In this document: piece by piece, positions 49,001-62,841 of the stretch | Position numbering within the stretch: position 1 is the first letter of the stretch | Layout: each line of letters opens with the position of its first letter | DNA from: Metopolophium dirhodum | Lineage: Eukaryota > Arthropoda > Insecta > Hemiptera > Aphididae | Assembly (NCBI RefSeq): GCF_019925205.1 | Contig: NC_083563.1 | Location: 6,262,001 to 6,326,000, forward strand | Direction: 5' to 3' | DNA: 64,000 nucleotides | The notes under the pieces: model-generated | The model's input: only the letters and a program-made list of their open reading frames with translations | What the model was told of the DNA's origin: nothing | The model's database searches: none | Translations under genes and position numbers: made by a program

Positions 49001-50760
49001 GTCGACAGGTACTTGCGCCAACTTGGCGCTCTAACCTGACGTCCAAAACCAATAATATTATTCCGGATTTGCGGTCAACCGTCAACCGTCCGGCGGCCAC
49101 ACGGACAGAATGCAGGACGTTGACCATATTTTATGTGGGAAACTTACATCAGTATAGTAATAGCTGGCAACAGCCAACAGATATATACGCATTGTACACA
49201 GCGCGCATCCAGTTGGGCCCATATAATATATGATGCAGCAGCATAATAATGTAATTATACGACAGTATAATATAATATTATTATGTTTACACACGAGAAT
49301 ATATTATACGGATCCGTAGGTGGTGATCACGAAGATTAGAACTAATTATTCTAGTTGTATAATCTTCGCGTTAACGATTTTATTTATTATTAGTAGTATA
49401 GCTGGTATGTTTTATAGTATTATCATTGGTTTGGCTAAAAACGGTACCTATTAAATTAGACAGCCTCTGAGCCACCGTAGACGTAGCTGCGCTTAATCGG
49501 GGATACCTATTTGCGTTACGTCAATGCGTATTATAATACGTATATTACTATGATTCGAGAAAAAAAACGGGTCGACTCTGTCACCGCACCACCACTGATT
49601 TATTCAGCATTTAATGCACGCCGAATAAACGAAGACGAACTGGCGCGGCGGTGTAGATAGCCATATAGTGTTACAGCAGAACATGGTTTTACGATATTTC
49701 GACCCGTTAATATCATTACAAAATAATAATATGGTAATAATATTATAATCGTATTATTACGGCCGGTCGACAATATTACTGCAGCGATCTCTTACCGCGT
49801 GGAATTAATCGATTCCGACTGGCGAATATTATTTATAATATATATTTATTAATAGTGAGTACCTACCTACAGCGGCGACGTGCAGGCGGAGGTGGTAATC
49901 GAGAGTCGACTGCTCTCGAGTTTTTTATAAGGGGTGGTGAGTGACCGCTAACGGGCGTATTATAATTTAGTATATTTAACTAATGGTTGACTTGTATTTT
50001 GTCACAACAGGTAGTTAAAAAAAGAAAAAAATAATATGACAGTATAAATGCCTCTATCGGGATTTCAGTGCGAGTGGGTGTAAATATACTCGTACAGTGT
50101 CTGAAAAACGTCAAGTTCGTCACGCCACTGTCATCATCTATTAAACGACGGATTGCGCAGTCCGTACCGCACAAATTCGCGGGGGCCGACGGATGATGAG
50201 ACAACCGTGGCATATATTATGTATGTCGCGGGGTATTATCGCGCGCGCGCTACCACTGCGAGCGACGACCCTTCGACCGCAAAAATCACGTTTACCGCAG
50301 TTCCCTTTTCCACCGCCGCCGCCGCCACCACCCCCTTGCCGAAAATAAACTACCCCTCCGCGAAAGCCTCACTATATTATTATATCCGACTGGCTGCAGT
50401 AGTATAATAGTGTGCGTGTGTGGGCCGCCGCGGGCGCGTAAATCAATCACGGGGACATATTCAAACGAGTAATCGGTGAGGTTCACCGCCTAACGTTTCA
50501 GCTGTTAAACTTATATAATATACACCGCGATGCGTACGTGTATATGTGTATATTATACAAGGCATACGCACGCAGAACTAACTTCCTGCCGCCGCGATGG
50601 CTGACTGCGCTTGTGTCTCGGACGTGATATATGGACACGATACAGGTCGGACGGGTCGGTATATAATTTAGGAGCAACGTTGCAGCTATACGCATGACGT
50701 ATGTATAATATTATAATATGTATAATATCATAATAATATGCGATCAAGTCGATACAAAAA
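49001..50760. other. CpG-containing island
   Basis: Alternating GC-rich and AAT-rich sequence, most CpG-dense at about 50140-50480, which includes CGCGCGCGCG and a CCG-repeat patch near 50310. A 39-base imperfect hairpin lies at 49330-49368. Several frames on both strands, none recognised. Confidence 0.4.
49330..49368. repeat. Imperfect 39-base hairpin
   Basis: CGAAGATTA at the left pairs with TAATCTTCG at the right, and an inner AACTA/TAGTT stem surrounds a loop of about six or seven bases. It is smaller than a typical insect pre-miRNA. Confidence 0.7.
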
Positions 50761-51400
50761 GCATCGTAAATCGGTAATATTTAACGCGCCGTGGTTTTAA
50801 TAAATGTATATTATGAATATGACAGCCATATTGTTATAATAATATTATGAGGGTTTACAATGGGAAAAAGTCGATTCGTTGATGAACTGAACACGCGCCA
50901 GTATTGTTCTAATCGTCGTGTAGGTTTTATAATATCAAATAATTATAGCGTTAAAACGCATAACATTATTATATCTGCATAAAATATTTGACACGACTCC
51001 TATTTTTTTTATTGTCTATTTATAATACTGTCAATATATTAACTAAAACCTTTAGATTATAATACCTAGCTTTAATATACAATACCCGATTAGTTATTAT
51101 ATAGAAAAACGAAATTTCATAAGTGAACGCTTGCATATTATCATATATTTTTTACATCCATAATTTTATGAACTAAATTTAAAACAAATAGGACCATCGC
51201 ATGTTTTGGAGATTATAGGAGGAAAGGAAAAGACATGTCACTTGTAAAAGTACTAAACGACAAAGATAAGAAATGTTTATATAAATAATGGTATTGAATA
51301 GAAGGGAAAAAAACTTAAATTTTGACATCCTTTTGTACACAAAACACACTCGCGCACACACACACATACACAATAGTTGTGTAATAAGCCGGTGTTATAT
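50761..51400. other. A+T-rich non-coding stretch
   Basis: Nothing recognisable apart from a short AC-rich patch near 51343-51371. Confidence 0.5.
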
Positions 51401-52297
51401 TAAAACACGGATCGAATGGATCGTCCGCCGCCGTTGTGTGTGACAACCCCAACTACGCACCAGAGAATGTGTGTGTTTGTATTCAACGACGATGACGTGT
51501 AATTTTCTGACATATGGCTCAAGGTGTTTTTTTTTTTTTCGTTTGTTTGTACGTATACACTCGCTCTGTAAGTACACCGAACTACCCCGCGACCGTGTTC
51601 AGAAAGTCCTCATTCAACTGTCCTCTCGCTGGATATAGGTACCTCTCTCTCGGGAAACCTGTCAGCGCCATCCACACTAATTTTCCTTTTAACCACAGAG
51701 CGTTTTTTTTTTTTTTTTTTTAACCCACCCGTATTACAATGAATTCTCGTGAATAACGAGACCGCTAATTAATTCATATTATAACGTCGACAGCAAGGGA
51801 GACTACTTTTTTTTTTATATAATATATACACGCCCCCTCCCGTCCACCGTTCAGACCGTATCGCCCGCAATGGGGAGCGCAACAACTACCTACTACTCGC
51901 GCGAGTGTTGAACGCCGCCGGACGGGACGGCGAGAGGAAATAATAATAATAATAATATAATATAATAATGATAATATTATAATATAATACGGCGACGTCA
52001 AATGATACGGCCGTTTGCGGCAATAACGTCTCCGAACTGGTTAGCAGTTGTGGCATACTAATGACGTCAGTGCGTGCACACATTTGTATAATATGTTTCC
52101 ATTATACCTGCTACCTGTAATATAATAATATAATATATACGCATATTAATAATATTATAATATATTATATTACACAATGTCTTACCGCAGTGTATTCTTT
52201 TCGGCACAGGAAATAATACAAACACATGCAAACCGCGCATTGTTATAATACAAGGAGACGTTTATTATGTATATGTATGTATAATTTATCATGGTGC

Positions 52298-52300
<3 letters not shown>

Positions 52301-52336
<36 letters not shown>

Positions 52337-52356
52337 CGTGTGTGTGTGCGTGTGTA
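52301..52356. repeat. (GT)n microsatellite with interruptions
   Basis: About 56 bases of TG/GT units with ATG and GCG interruptions. Confidence 0.95.
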
Positions 52357-52494
52357 TTTTTTTTTCGTACGACCGTAATAATATACATACGACGCCTAAT
52401 GAATCCGCCGTGTGCGGTGGAGAAAAAAAAATAATCGTCAGCCGTTCGCAATAAATAACACGACGGGTTTCAATTAAGACTCGGACGGAAACAC

Positions 52495-52499
52495 GTGTG

Positions 52500-52533
<34 letters not shown>
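52495..52533. repeat. (GT)n microsatellite
   Basis: A nearly uninterrupted GT run of about 16 units preceded by GTGTGTC. Confidence 0.95.
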
Positions 52534-52534
<1 letters not shown>

Positions 52535-52720
52535 GCGTAATATAACATGCACAATATACCTACCACATATTATTATAATATTATACTCGATGCGAGTAAC
52601 CTTACGGAGGCGGCCACCTTGGCGGTCGAGAATCGCAGGGGAATAATGGAACCAATGGAGGTATAATATACGGTAGCGTCTTGCGTGATAATAGGATTAC
52701 GATAGGTATACAGAAGGTAT

Positions 52721-53960
52721 ATACGCGTGATTGGGGGAGTTCTTCATTTATCCGCCAAATACAACGCGGGATAGTCACTTTTTATTGGCACTTTTTAGGT
52801 ATAGGCACAGGTCTCGTTGGGCATAGTGTCCGTAGAGTAGGTTTGATAGGAGTACAGAGGAAGTCGCTTTTTATCACTTATCACCATTGTAACATATTAC
52901 GATAATATTGTTTATTATTTATTGTGCTCTTCTCGTTTCCGTCTTTCGTATTTTTAGTGGTCCACAAATAACTTAAACCATTATTGTTTATGCGACGTTT
53001 TAAGTACGCCGGAATGAGGAGACTACAAGAATGGTTTTAAGCAGTAATACCTATTATCATAATTAATATGGTAAAACATATTATAAGATCTCTGTAATTC
53101 GGCGAATGCGTGTGCGCGCGTGCATTAAGCAAAAACATCCGGGGATAGTTTACAACCAAAAGTACGACGGGCGATTGTTATCTTAGACGACGGGTTTAGG
53201 GTTATTAAAAAGAAAAAAACAAATAACTTTTACAGCACCTCGTCACTTTAATGTTGCGATGCAGACACACATATCATAGTCAGTCACCCGGGACTACGTT
53301 TATATACAATAATATACATAAACTCTTTTTTCCTCTACACCTACCCAATATAATAATAATATATTACACACGCGGTGTGTATGCCGCCGCTGCGCGCAAC
53401 AATATTTTAGTCTGTTAATGGGGTGATTAAACGCGTATAAAACTGTATATTCATTATCTGACGGCGGTCCGCAACAGCTATATACTGCTTCAGTGTGGTG
53501 TGTGTGTGTATATATATAATTATTATTATATATACCCGAGGGACTACTACCCGGTGATGTGGAAATTATGCAAGTCACGTGTCGTGGAGTGCCTGAAATC
53601 CCTTGTCTTGTTTATTGAGAGGGCGTGCGCGCTGGTAAATCTGAAACTTCTGTTGTGTGTATAATATAATAATATGATGTACATATATCACAACAACAGA
53701 AAAAAAAATCAGATATAATAGGCCATTATAATCGTAAACTTCGTTAAGAGGATACCGTATTTGAAGTGGATATGCGTGTACGTGTATATACGCGTCTAAC
53801 GTTTCATGGTCATGTTACGTCGAGCGCATTAATAACCAAAAACGGGGTAACAAACGTTAGTAACAAAACGGGATCACAAAGGGATGATAACATATTATTA
53901 TCATCCGCCGAGCTGATTCATCGAGAACAGCCCGTGCCTACGTCCAAAGCTCTTTGGAAT
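52721..53960. other. Mixed-composition non-coding stretch
   Basis: Moderate CpG content around 53090-53200 and 53370-53480. No gene is recognised. Short plus frames at 52681-52905 and 53766-53963 have no recognised homology. Confidence 0.4.
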
Positions 53961-56900
53961 TAAAAATAATTATCATTAATAATATTATCATGTGGACTAA
54001 CAATATTAATAATTATAACGTCTGACAAACATTTGGACCTTTCTAAATCCAATATATTATAATATATGCAATTTATTCAATATTTTAGGAAATTTAAAAG
54101 TATTTACGATTTATTCCAAATCGTTTGTATTTTGAAATAATATTATGCTGTATAGTATATGGGTACTGTTAAAACATCCATACGTCCATTGTTAAAGAAA
54201 TTATACTTTTTAACACGTGTTGATAGTTGCATTTTAAAAGATTAGATAAATATTAGGTATATGAATTTAAAGTAGAAAATTGTAATTCTAAACAGCAATA
54301 CAAAATGTAGAAGATTTGAGCCTCACATTTTAGTAAGTACCTCTTAATGCGTTTCGTGTAAATAATATTTGTTAAAATAATATAATGAAATTGTAAACTA
54401 AATATTCAATCAAACTAATGTATATATATTCATTATTATTTCGTACAATAAATTTAGTTATAATGATTTATATTAATTAAAAGAAAAAATGTGAACATTT
54501 ATTTATCTATTAGCCATAAACCATGATGGGTATAAATTATCGAACTAAATTGTTTATTTGATATTTATTAGTGTTTAACTAAAAATATAATATTAATTAA
54601 TGCTTAAAAATCATATCAGAAAATACATTAAGCTACTCATACTACATGTACCTACCATTAAATAGTGAATATTTAACAGAACTGTCCTCCTTTAAAGGTA
54701 AATTTTCGAATTACTCGATAATAATATTTGAGTGGACCGTGGAAAATCATAAAATATCAGTGAAAAAATGTTAGCAAACTGTAATTTTTTTTACACGATT
54801 TTGATAATTCTTGGGCAATATGATTTATAATATTATTACTTTCAAATTTTAAATACCCGTTTCAGTGGCACACCCGACTTATGATCTCACTTTTTCTAAA
54901 AAAAAATTTCATGCGGACATAATAAAGCTTATACCGACACATTTGATTTATTTTTACTGTGCATATTATTATATATGGATATTTATAATTGGATAATATG
55001 ACTGTAGTTATTACTTGAATCAAACTATAAAATTTACCTTTATCGCATACTGTCCCATTTAATGTGATTTAGTGTTTTTTTTCGAAAAATCTGGTTTTAT
55101 CTGGTATAATTATTATAATCGAGGAATTACATCATGAAACCATTTCTAACTGTAGAAAGTAGTATACGAATTTCCATTTTTTTTTCTTATTGAAAATAAG
55201 TTTGGTAATGTTTATTTCCATTTATTATATTTGTAATAAATCAAATCAATTGCCCCTTGTAAAGCTTTGATTTAGTGATTGATTGGGTATTTTATATTAT
55301 AATTTTAATGTTGCCAAAATATTAAATTAACATATTGGGTCAAACCCTCGTTTATTATATTACCAAGGCAAAATAAAATGTATACATTTGTCATTTATAA
55401 ATGTAGAGTTCGCTTAAAATAAATAGAATACGCAACATGATATACATGAAACATATTCTACGGACCCTACTATTTTAAATAAACTTGCACTTTATATTAT
55501 TTAAAATAAAATAAGAAAAATATTTACCTAAAATGCAAATAATTGAATGGATGTCATCCCAGTATACCACTGTATAACCCTAACCTGACTAAGTACTGAA
55601 TCCCGGAGAAACTATATAAAAAGTATAAATTATCAATGTATCATGTATTATTAAATTATCAAATTATCATGTATTCGATATACAGCATCTTTATTATATT
55701 ACATAATTTGAAAAAATTCATACGCGTTTATACAATTTTAACAAATCAATTGTTACCCATGTATTTAATAATTTTATCTTAATTATGTATTAATTAATCT
55801 TAATCATTATAAAGCTATAACATAATAACTATAATGTATACTAATATAAACATACACAATTACCTACCATAAGATTGAAATCAAAATAAGTCATGATATT
55901 ATAATGATGATACAACAATTTTTTCACTGCTTAATATGCTCCGTAAATGATTAATTGCGTTTACTTTTGATAGTAATAATTTATTAATAGGGCTATTGAA
56001 ATAATGAAATGGTTATTCAAGTGTTAATCGCGTACTGCATAATGTGTTGTTACAAACTGTGAGAATATTCCAATCTCTTAAAGATAGTAACCATATTATA
56101 TAATATTAATAAAACTCGATGGAAAACTATAATGGAAAACTTTAAAATTTAGTTCTAAAAGTTAATTTAACTGTATGTAACTATAAATATAAACTCATTT
56201 ACACAAACATATCTAAAATCATGACTAAATTGTTTTTTTAAAACTTGTATTTTTATTACAGTTGAATTTATCGATTTTACAAATTAGTATATAACAACGT
56301 AACATGCAGTTATGTTTAATACTTTTAATTATTTTTTGAAATTAGAATGCACAATTGCCCATAACAGTCATATGAGTAATAAGTTATGACACATGTGGTA
56401 AATTGTAATATATTTAATTTATACAATTAGAATTTATTTATTTCATATACTTTATTTTTTGTTTCTTTTTTTACTACTTAAAAATGAGTTGAATATACTT
56501 TCTGATTAACAAACATTATTTTCCGATTGCAATGTTTTATTATTGCTTTCAAATGTAGTTAATAATTAATATTATAAAATGTTAGCGTCTTAAAAGAAGA
56601 TAATATCACCCTAAAACGTACGTATCAAAACTATAAAAAAAACTTTAAAACACCAAACAAAATAACAATACATAAAATCATATATATTCCTGCAGCTGTG
56701 TTTAATATAGTAAATAATTTAATAGGTACTTACCTAAAATAATTTGAAATAAAAATGTACGTTCTATATAATAATAATATGATAAAATATATTATACTTA
56801 AATATATTATTACTTACCAAATATGACAATTAAATTAATACAATTCTAAATTCTAAACGATTTGAAAGAATGAATTGAGTTTGTGCGCGTTTTATCATCA

Positions 56901-57700
56901 AATGCAGTAGTATAATAAATGTTCTTGTTAACGTTATTTGAGTATTTGAAAATGATCACAGAATACAAAATATAACGCTGTCGATAAAAACTGTAACAGC
57001 GTAAATATCATTGTATACCAATCTAAAATCTAAGTAATGGATCACAATATTTAATTTTTATGCATATATATACTGATATGTTAAAGAGAACATCCGGTTT
57101 AACATGATTAATTTATCTTACCGTTAATACAATTAATTGTATTGTATAGTGTAATTTAATATGACCATAAAATGCACGTTATTTGTTTTATTTTATTTTA
57201 TCATGCTCTCTAGCCGTTATTTCGTTGTATTAATGTCGTAGTACCTACCTACGTATTTCCGAAAATAATATATTCACTTTAGTCGCATTCGTGATAAATG
57301 ATAATTGCATTTTGCACACGGTAATATAATTGATTTTGATGGGAACAGTATCACATAGAATGGTGTTTTTGAACAAAATTCACCCTATCAGATTAGTTTT
57401 TTGGTTTATTTACCAAGTTTTTACTACTTTAAAATAGGGTGAAATGTCCGTAAAATAATAATAATGAAAAAAAACACATAAAATATATAATAACAAATGG
57501 ACCGAAGACACGTAAACAATAATAAAAGAGCAGCTGTATATACCTACCATAATATGTCACAAAGCAGCACAAGGTACCTATGCTATATTATAAAATATAA
57601 TAATGTCAAGACTAGTGTTTTATTTTCTCTTTGAACTAGGTAGGTCGGACAACTATACCGATAACTGTCAAACTGCAGTTTTCGTCACCCAACTGTAAAA
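53961..57700. other. Long A+T-rich non-coding stretch
   Basis: No frame of note, no RNA gene and no recognisable element in about 3.7 kb. Confidence 0.65.
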
Positions 57701-59860
57701 CATATTATCCTCGAGTAAAAAGTATATATGGGTGTGCCTACCAGCCGCGCCAGAACGCGTAATACGATCTCGATATGAAGGTATTTTTTCTTCGTCCATT
57801 CATTCGATCATTCGCACAACCATCGATCATTTACAACGCACACACGGCACCGTAACAGCGTACCCATAGTGGAGTATTTCTTTTTAAAATGAATTCATGC
57901 ATTACAATGTATTGTCTGGTAACCAAACATGAATGGGTGCATCATCTACTCTTTGCTGGCCACCCAAATATTGGACCTTTTTGCTGGCCGGTAGCAATAC
58001 GACTGCGTTGGGTATTATATAGGCACCTCTACCTATACTGCAGTAATTGCGGTTGCGCACACACTCATACACTTTCGTACAATAATATAATATAGTATAC
58101 GTCGTGTGCACTGCGCAACATAATATACGAATTGTGGGTGCGAGCATTATTGTTATTAATCATTTTTCGACCGTAGGCATGACTGTCCAAAGTGATTGAT
58201 ACAACACCGACGGCGTACCGTGTATATTATATTACTGGCGCGCGACGTACAGACGAGATGTATGTCATATATAGGTAGGTACGTGTTGTAGCTAGGCCAG
58301 CTTTTATATATTTATACCTGTATAATGTATTCCGTATACAATGCTGCTATCGCCGTGAGTATGAGTAAGAACAACAATAGAAATACGTTTAATTTACCAG
58401 CGGTGCGTGTCAGAAATGAGTGAATTTGAATACATATAATGCGTAATAAATTGGTGGGTTTGGAATTGCTTTTTCGAATATAAATTATACAATAAAATGT
58501 TATCCATCTGTGGCATGTCGCGATATACCGTTTACTTTTCTCATATATAACGTCACCGTGAACAGTGGATGGTACCTACTACCTATACTATAGCGTAGCG
58601 CTTAGAGACTTAAATGCACCGCTAAACGCATATAGTACGGATGAAACGGTTGTTAATGGTGATCAGTGATCCGAGCGATCGCAATAATATATAACACTTT
58701 TTCAAATGTACTACACTAAAACGTATGGTACGTCATGTTATACATTTATACCTACTCATATTCGTAAAGACCAATGTAAAAGCAGATTGAAGTGTATTAG
58801 TGTGTATTATTATAATACATATTTCTTAGGTATAGTGAATTTAAACATTTTTTTGAACCATGGTAACACACCGTTGACGTAAATCATTTTCGATGGTCAA
58901 AAACCGACTGAAACTATTTCTGCCAGAATACAATTTATCGAGCTAATTCATCACGTGTACCTATACATATAATATATTAAAATAATGGCAATAGTGTTCG
59001 GAAACAACCACGCCGTCACGCCACGTGAGCTTTTTCAATAACAAACCCTACAGGATTTATAGGACATTAAATCAACGTGATATGATTATTGTATTCGAGG
59101 ATTTTTTCGGTGTGCGCGATTAATCTGTCAAAGGTCATATATTATCATAATAACAATATTTATATACCAATGGGAAACCGCCTGTACGGGCCGCGACACG
59201 TACATTCCACATAGACGATTCCGTCACGTATCGCACTACCGGCAGATTTAACCTTTATTATTTCGATCAAACGTTGTGCACGATTCAATATAATATTATT
59301 ACGATGATACAAAATGTTTTCGATATAATTATAACTTAAACGATATAATTTATTTAAAACGTTTAACCGTCGACCGATTGGAAATACGGACGGTGATGTA
59401 TCTGTTGAAGGTATATTTTATGATAATATGTACGATCAAAGCGTGAAAATTAATTAACACCAACATCATAATAAATGCATAATATAAACATCGTGGCAGA
59501 CGAATGCAAACTACAAAATATGTACGATATTATTGTAATATATTATAATATACGGGTGACGTGGCCGCTGCAGAGAAGTAGGGCTGCGCGTGTACGCAGA
59601 TTTATCGACTGGCGGTGGATGGCGGCTCATTTAAATAATTAATTCCGCGATTCATCACCCGCGGAATCCGGCCTCGCCACGGCGCTGCAGGGAGGTTTTG
59701 CGCTGACGACGAGGTGATTTTTCAACGAAACCCCGCGACGGATCATACATTATAATATTATAATTATATAGGGGAGGAAGACTTGGAAGGGCTCACTAGC
59801 GCCCGACGACGACATTAATACAACCGCGATATTAGAATTTATATATTTATACGCTCACTT
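57701..59860. other. CpG-containing region with a dense block at 59540-59760
   Basis: Mixed composition with no recognised exon. The block at 59540-59760 is GC-rich and contains ATTTAAATAATTAATTCC, a homeodomain-type AT core, next to a perfect 8-bp hairpin (ATTCCGCG/CGCGGAAT). That arrangement would suit a regulatory element, but this is inference. Confidence 0.35.
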
Positions 59861-60359
59861 TTAAGTACACGAAAAGAGTAAGACAATCCCGTGGTGAGCA
59901 CGATGGAATCAGTTAAACCGTGTCTCGTGTTTCTTAACATACATTACGTCATCATTATTGAAGCGTCAAGACCGTTTCCACCAGACGTTATACTAGTATT
60001 ATAGGCGGCATTCATATTTTCCAATCGACCCAATGATGATGATATAAATACCCAAAAACGAGTAAACGTTTCATAATATTATATAAATTCATTATCCTAG
60101 ATACGTAATTTCACTACTACAGATTTCTTAAGGGGTTAGTCTTAAGCTCTTAGAAAAACGCTGAAAGTTTATCCTATATACCTAAACTTGTACATTTTTT
60201 CAGACTCGAAGATATAGGTTATTATAACATACAATTGATTAAAAACGTATCATTAATAGACATACCAATTTGGGTATTTTTAAATATTTACTATGCAGGT
60301 ACCTAGATTTTTTTTTCACTTTCACAATCAGGACGTTGAGATAAAAACGCGTTTAAATC

Positions 60360-61070
60360 CTTACAGTATGTACCGGATGTGTTAGATAAAGACAGAAAAT
60401 CACCGCTTCCATACCCTTATAAGACCATATTTTACCAAGGGAAAGACAACATTATTGGACGTCGGGCCGAAATCAATCATGTGGTAACTATACATATTCC
60501 AATATCGTTATTGGCTATTGAACGCGATCCGAGTGGGAGAAACATTATAACACTTATGGAGGCACGACCGCGCGCACATTCCCCTCGAAAAATATTTGCG
60601 ATATTCGCGTTTTCGAGACCTGCGCCGTGTATTCTAATATAGCCAGTACAACATACGAACGCATGCGATATAAAATTATTGTATGCCTGCGCAACATTGA
60701 TGATAATAATGATATAAACGTCATGATCCGATGGCGACTTGCGGTGTAAGTCGGCGGGGTAACGCGTATTGGCGTAAGTCCGTCCGCTTCGCGAAATGCG
60801 CATTTATTCTTTTTATTCCATTGCCGCGTTTCGTTGGCGAGCACGATTTATAATGCATTACGTTTAATATGTTATTGTTAGGTGTATATTATATATTATT
60901 ATTGTAATATCTACCCGCATAAGACCCACCCGCTGGGCCGCGCATGGTAATATATTATATTTTATAAGTCTTCGTGCGAGTGTTGCGCGCGACCGAGAGA
61001 AGAGAGATAGCAGAAGTAAACGCGGCGTCGCTCGGTGGCTGTACAACAGCGTTAACGTATATATTATTAT
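60360..61070. other. CpG-containing islet
   Basis: GC-richer sequence with long frames on both strands (plus 60379-60642, minus 60477-60803 and 60554-60844). The plus frame includes DKDRKSPLPYPYKTIFYQGK but is not recognised. Open reading on both strands argues against a real gene. Confidence 0.35.
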
Positions 61071-62582
61071 TATTATATAGGCGCGTTCACTATATTATGT
61101 GTGTGTGTGTGTTATTATTATTGCTTCCAGTACATTAGTCGGCTTTTAGATTTAAGTTATGGCCCAGTTCGAAATCGGGATTACGAGCATTGGGCAATTC
61201 TTAATAGGTTTCGTGCGGTCTTCGTTATATTGGACATAAACTAGATTAATTTACACGATCGTAATGTATATTGTATAGTAGGTATAGTGTATAGTATTAT
61301 ATAGGTTCAGCGCGTAGATATGGAGGAGACGTGTTCACGCGTTTATCTAGATCTTACACAACTCTCGCTTACATCATTAACCGCGACGAATATAAGATAA
61401 TCGCGTTTTTTTATACGTGTATATTTATGTGCGTCAAAGTGATACTTATCGTTCGACTTAAAAGTAAATAATATATATTTAAAAAAAAACGGTAATAATC
61501 GTAAATTATATTGAAACACACACACACTTCTATACACACATAGGTAATAATATATCATTATATATAGCTATGTACGTGCAGTGTTATAAGAGTATAAAAT
61601 ATGTTATTTTCACGACATGTATTATAATTAGTGGAGACTGGAGAGACTCTCACAAGTTTCCCCACTATTGGTTCCATTTTTTGTTAAAAAGAAGCCCGTA
61701 ATAAAAAATGTATATATTATTTTATACGATTTATTTTTGTAACATGAATTATTATTACAGTGCCAATAATTATAAACAAATTTACGAGTATGTACATGTA
61801 TGAATAAATCAAGTTTGAATAACAGTAAATACCTTTCAATTAATAAGTTATACAGCTACGGCCTACGGTATTAAGGCTTTAATTAAAACGATTTTAACTG
61901 ATGGGACGTGTAAAGCTTTTACTAATACCGGTGTGTGTATATTATTTTTATTTTATATTATTTTGAAAATATCCCATTGCAATAATGTATTATATTGTTA
62001 CAACAAATTGGTTTTAAACATTGGGCAATATTAAACGATCATTTGATTTAAAACAACCATTATTAAATCTCGCTGGCATATTTATTATTTACTCGACCGC
62101 ATTCGTCAAATAAATACTCGACCATTAACAACAAAAATGAATGAGTATAACGACTGTGGTTTAATTATTAATTTTTATGCGCTTATATTATCATATAGAA
62201 TATTTAATTGTAAAACAAAAAAACTAATATCGATAACGGACGTTTATTGTTACATATTTATTATTATCGTTTCCGGTTCGTTAGTTTTTCCATACTGTGT
62301 GACCTGTAGAAAACCGCAACATATGCTTACATCACAAATCGGCGAGGTACATTGACCTGCACCGGACGCTTCCATCTATCCATCGATAATCGTGATGAGT
62401 ATTTTTTTTTTAGAAAATTACCTATAGTCGAACTGTTCATTTTTTTCGATTTCGTGTCGCGGACTACCGCAAATAAACGAACACGCCCCAGCACCAGTAT
62501 ATAATAATAACCTAACGAGATTCTCTATACTTAGCTGCGGTTATATATTCGTGACATTATTATAATATTGTATATATAATTT
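61071..62582. other. A+T-rich non-coding stretch
   Basis: Contains a short GT tract near 61097-61111 and a small AC tract near 61516. The plus frame 62137-62355 is unrecognised. Confidence 0.5.
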
Positions 62583-62590
62583 ATATAAAT
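62583..62590. repeat. Possible SINE target duplication, left copy
   Basis: ATATAAAT, repeated at 62834-62841. Both copies are A+T only, so chance is possible. Confidence 0.5.
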
Positions 62591-62833
62591 GTGGCTCGGC
62601 GTGGCGCAGTGGCTGAAATCAATCCCGTGACGTCACGATTGAGCGTAAGCAACGGCCGCTGCCACTAGTTCTCGGATGGGTGACCATCCGGGTTCGTAGC
62701 GCGCAAAAACCTTGCCACGCATACACGTGTACCTAACCGACCGTACCAACCGTCCCAACCCCACTGTACCAACCCCACCAACCTTACGGACTAATGACCT
62801 CAGTCGTCGAAGCCTTAAAACCTAATAAAAAAA
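62591..62833 (+). mobile_element. SINE with 5S-rRNA-like head (family B), copy 1
   Basis: The 243-bp element is sharply more GC-rich than its surroundings. Its head carries TGGCGCAGTGG at 62602-62612, a perfect pol III box A. The block TAAGCAACGG...ACTAGTTCTCGGATGGGTGACC (62646-62685) follows the layout of the internal control region of eukaryotic 5S rRNA (AAGCAGCG, TAGTACTTGGATGGGNGACC). The body has ACACGTGTACC and repeated ACCAACC units. The tail reads TCGTCGAAGCCTTAAAACC then A-rich sequence. Flanking ATATAAAT supports retroposition. It matches the SINE3-type architecture (5S-derived). Confidence 0.8.
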
Positions 62834-62841
62834 ATATAAAT

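Larger units (their letters stand above)
51401..52720. other. CpG-containing island with GT microsatellites and poly-T tracts
   Basis: GC-richer sequence with poly-T runs near 51527 and 51704-51721, an AAT/ATA tract near 51941-51990 and two long GT tracts. Frames on both strands are dominated by repeats. No exon is recognised. Confidence 0.4.

Noticed and set aside
62602..62690. A genuine 5S rRNA or tRNA gene at 62.6 kb
   Set aside because: Only the internal-control-region-like blocks match, the rest diverges, and the unit continues into a SINE body with an A-rich tail and flanking duplication.
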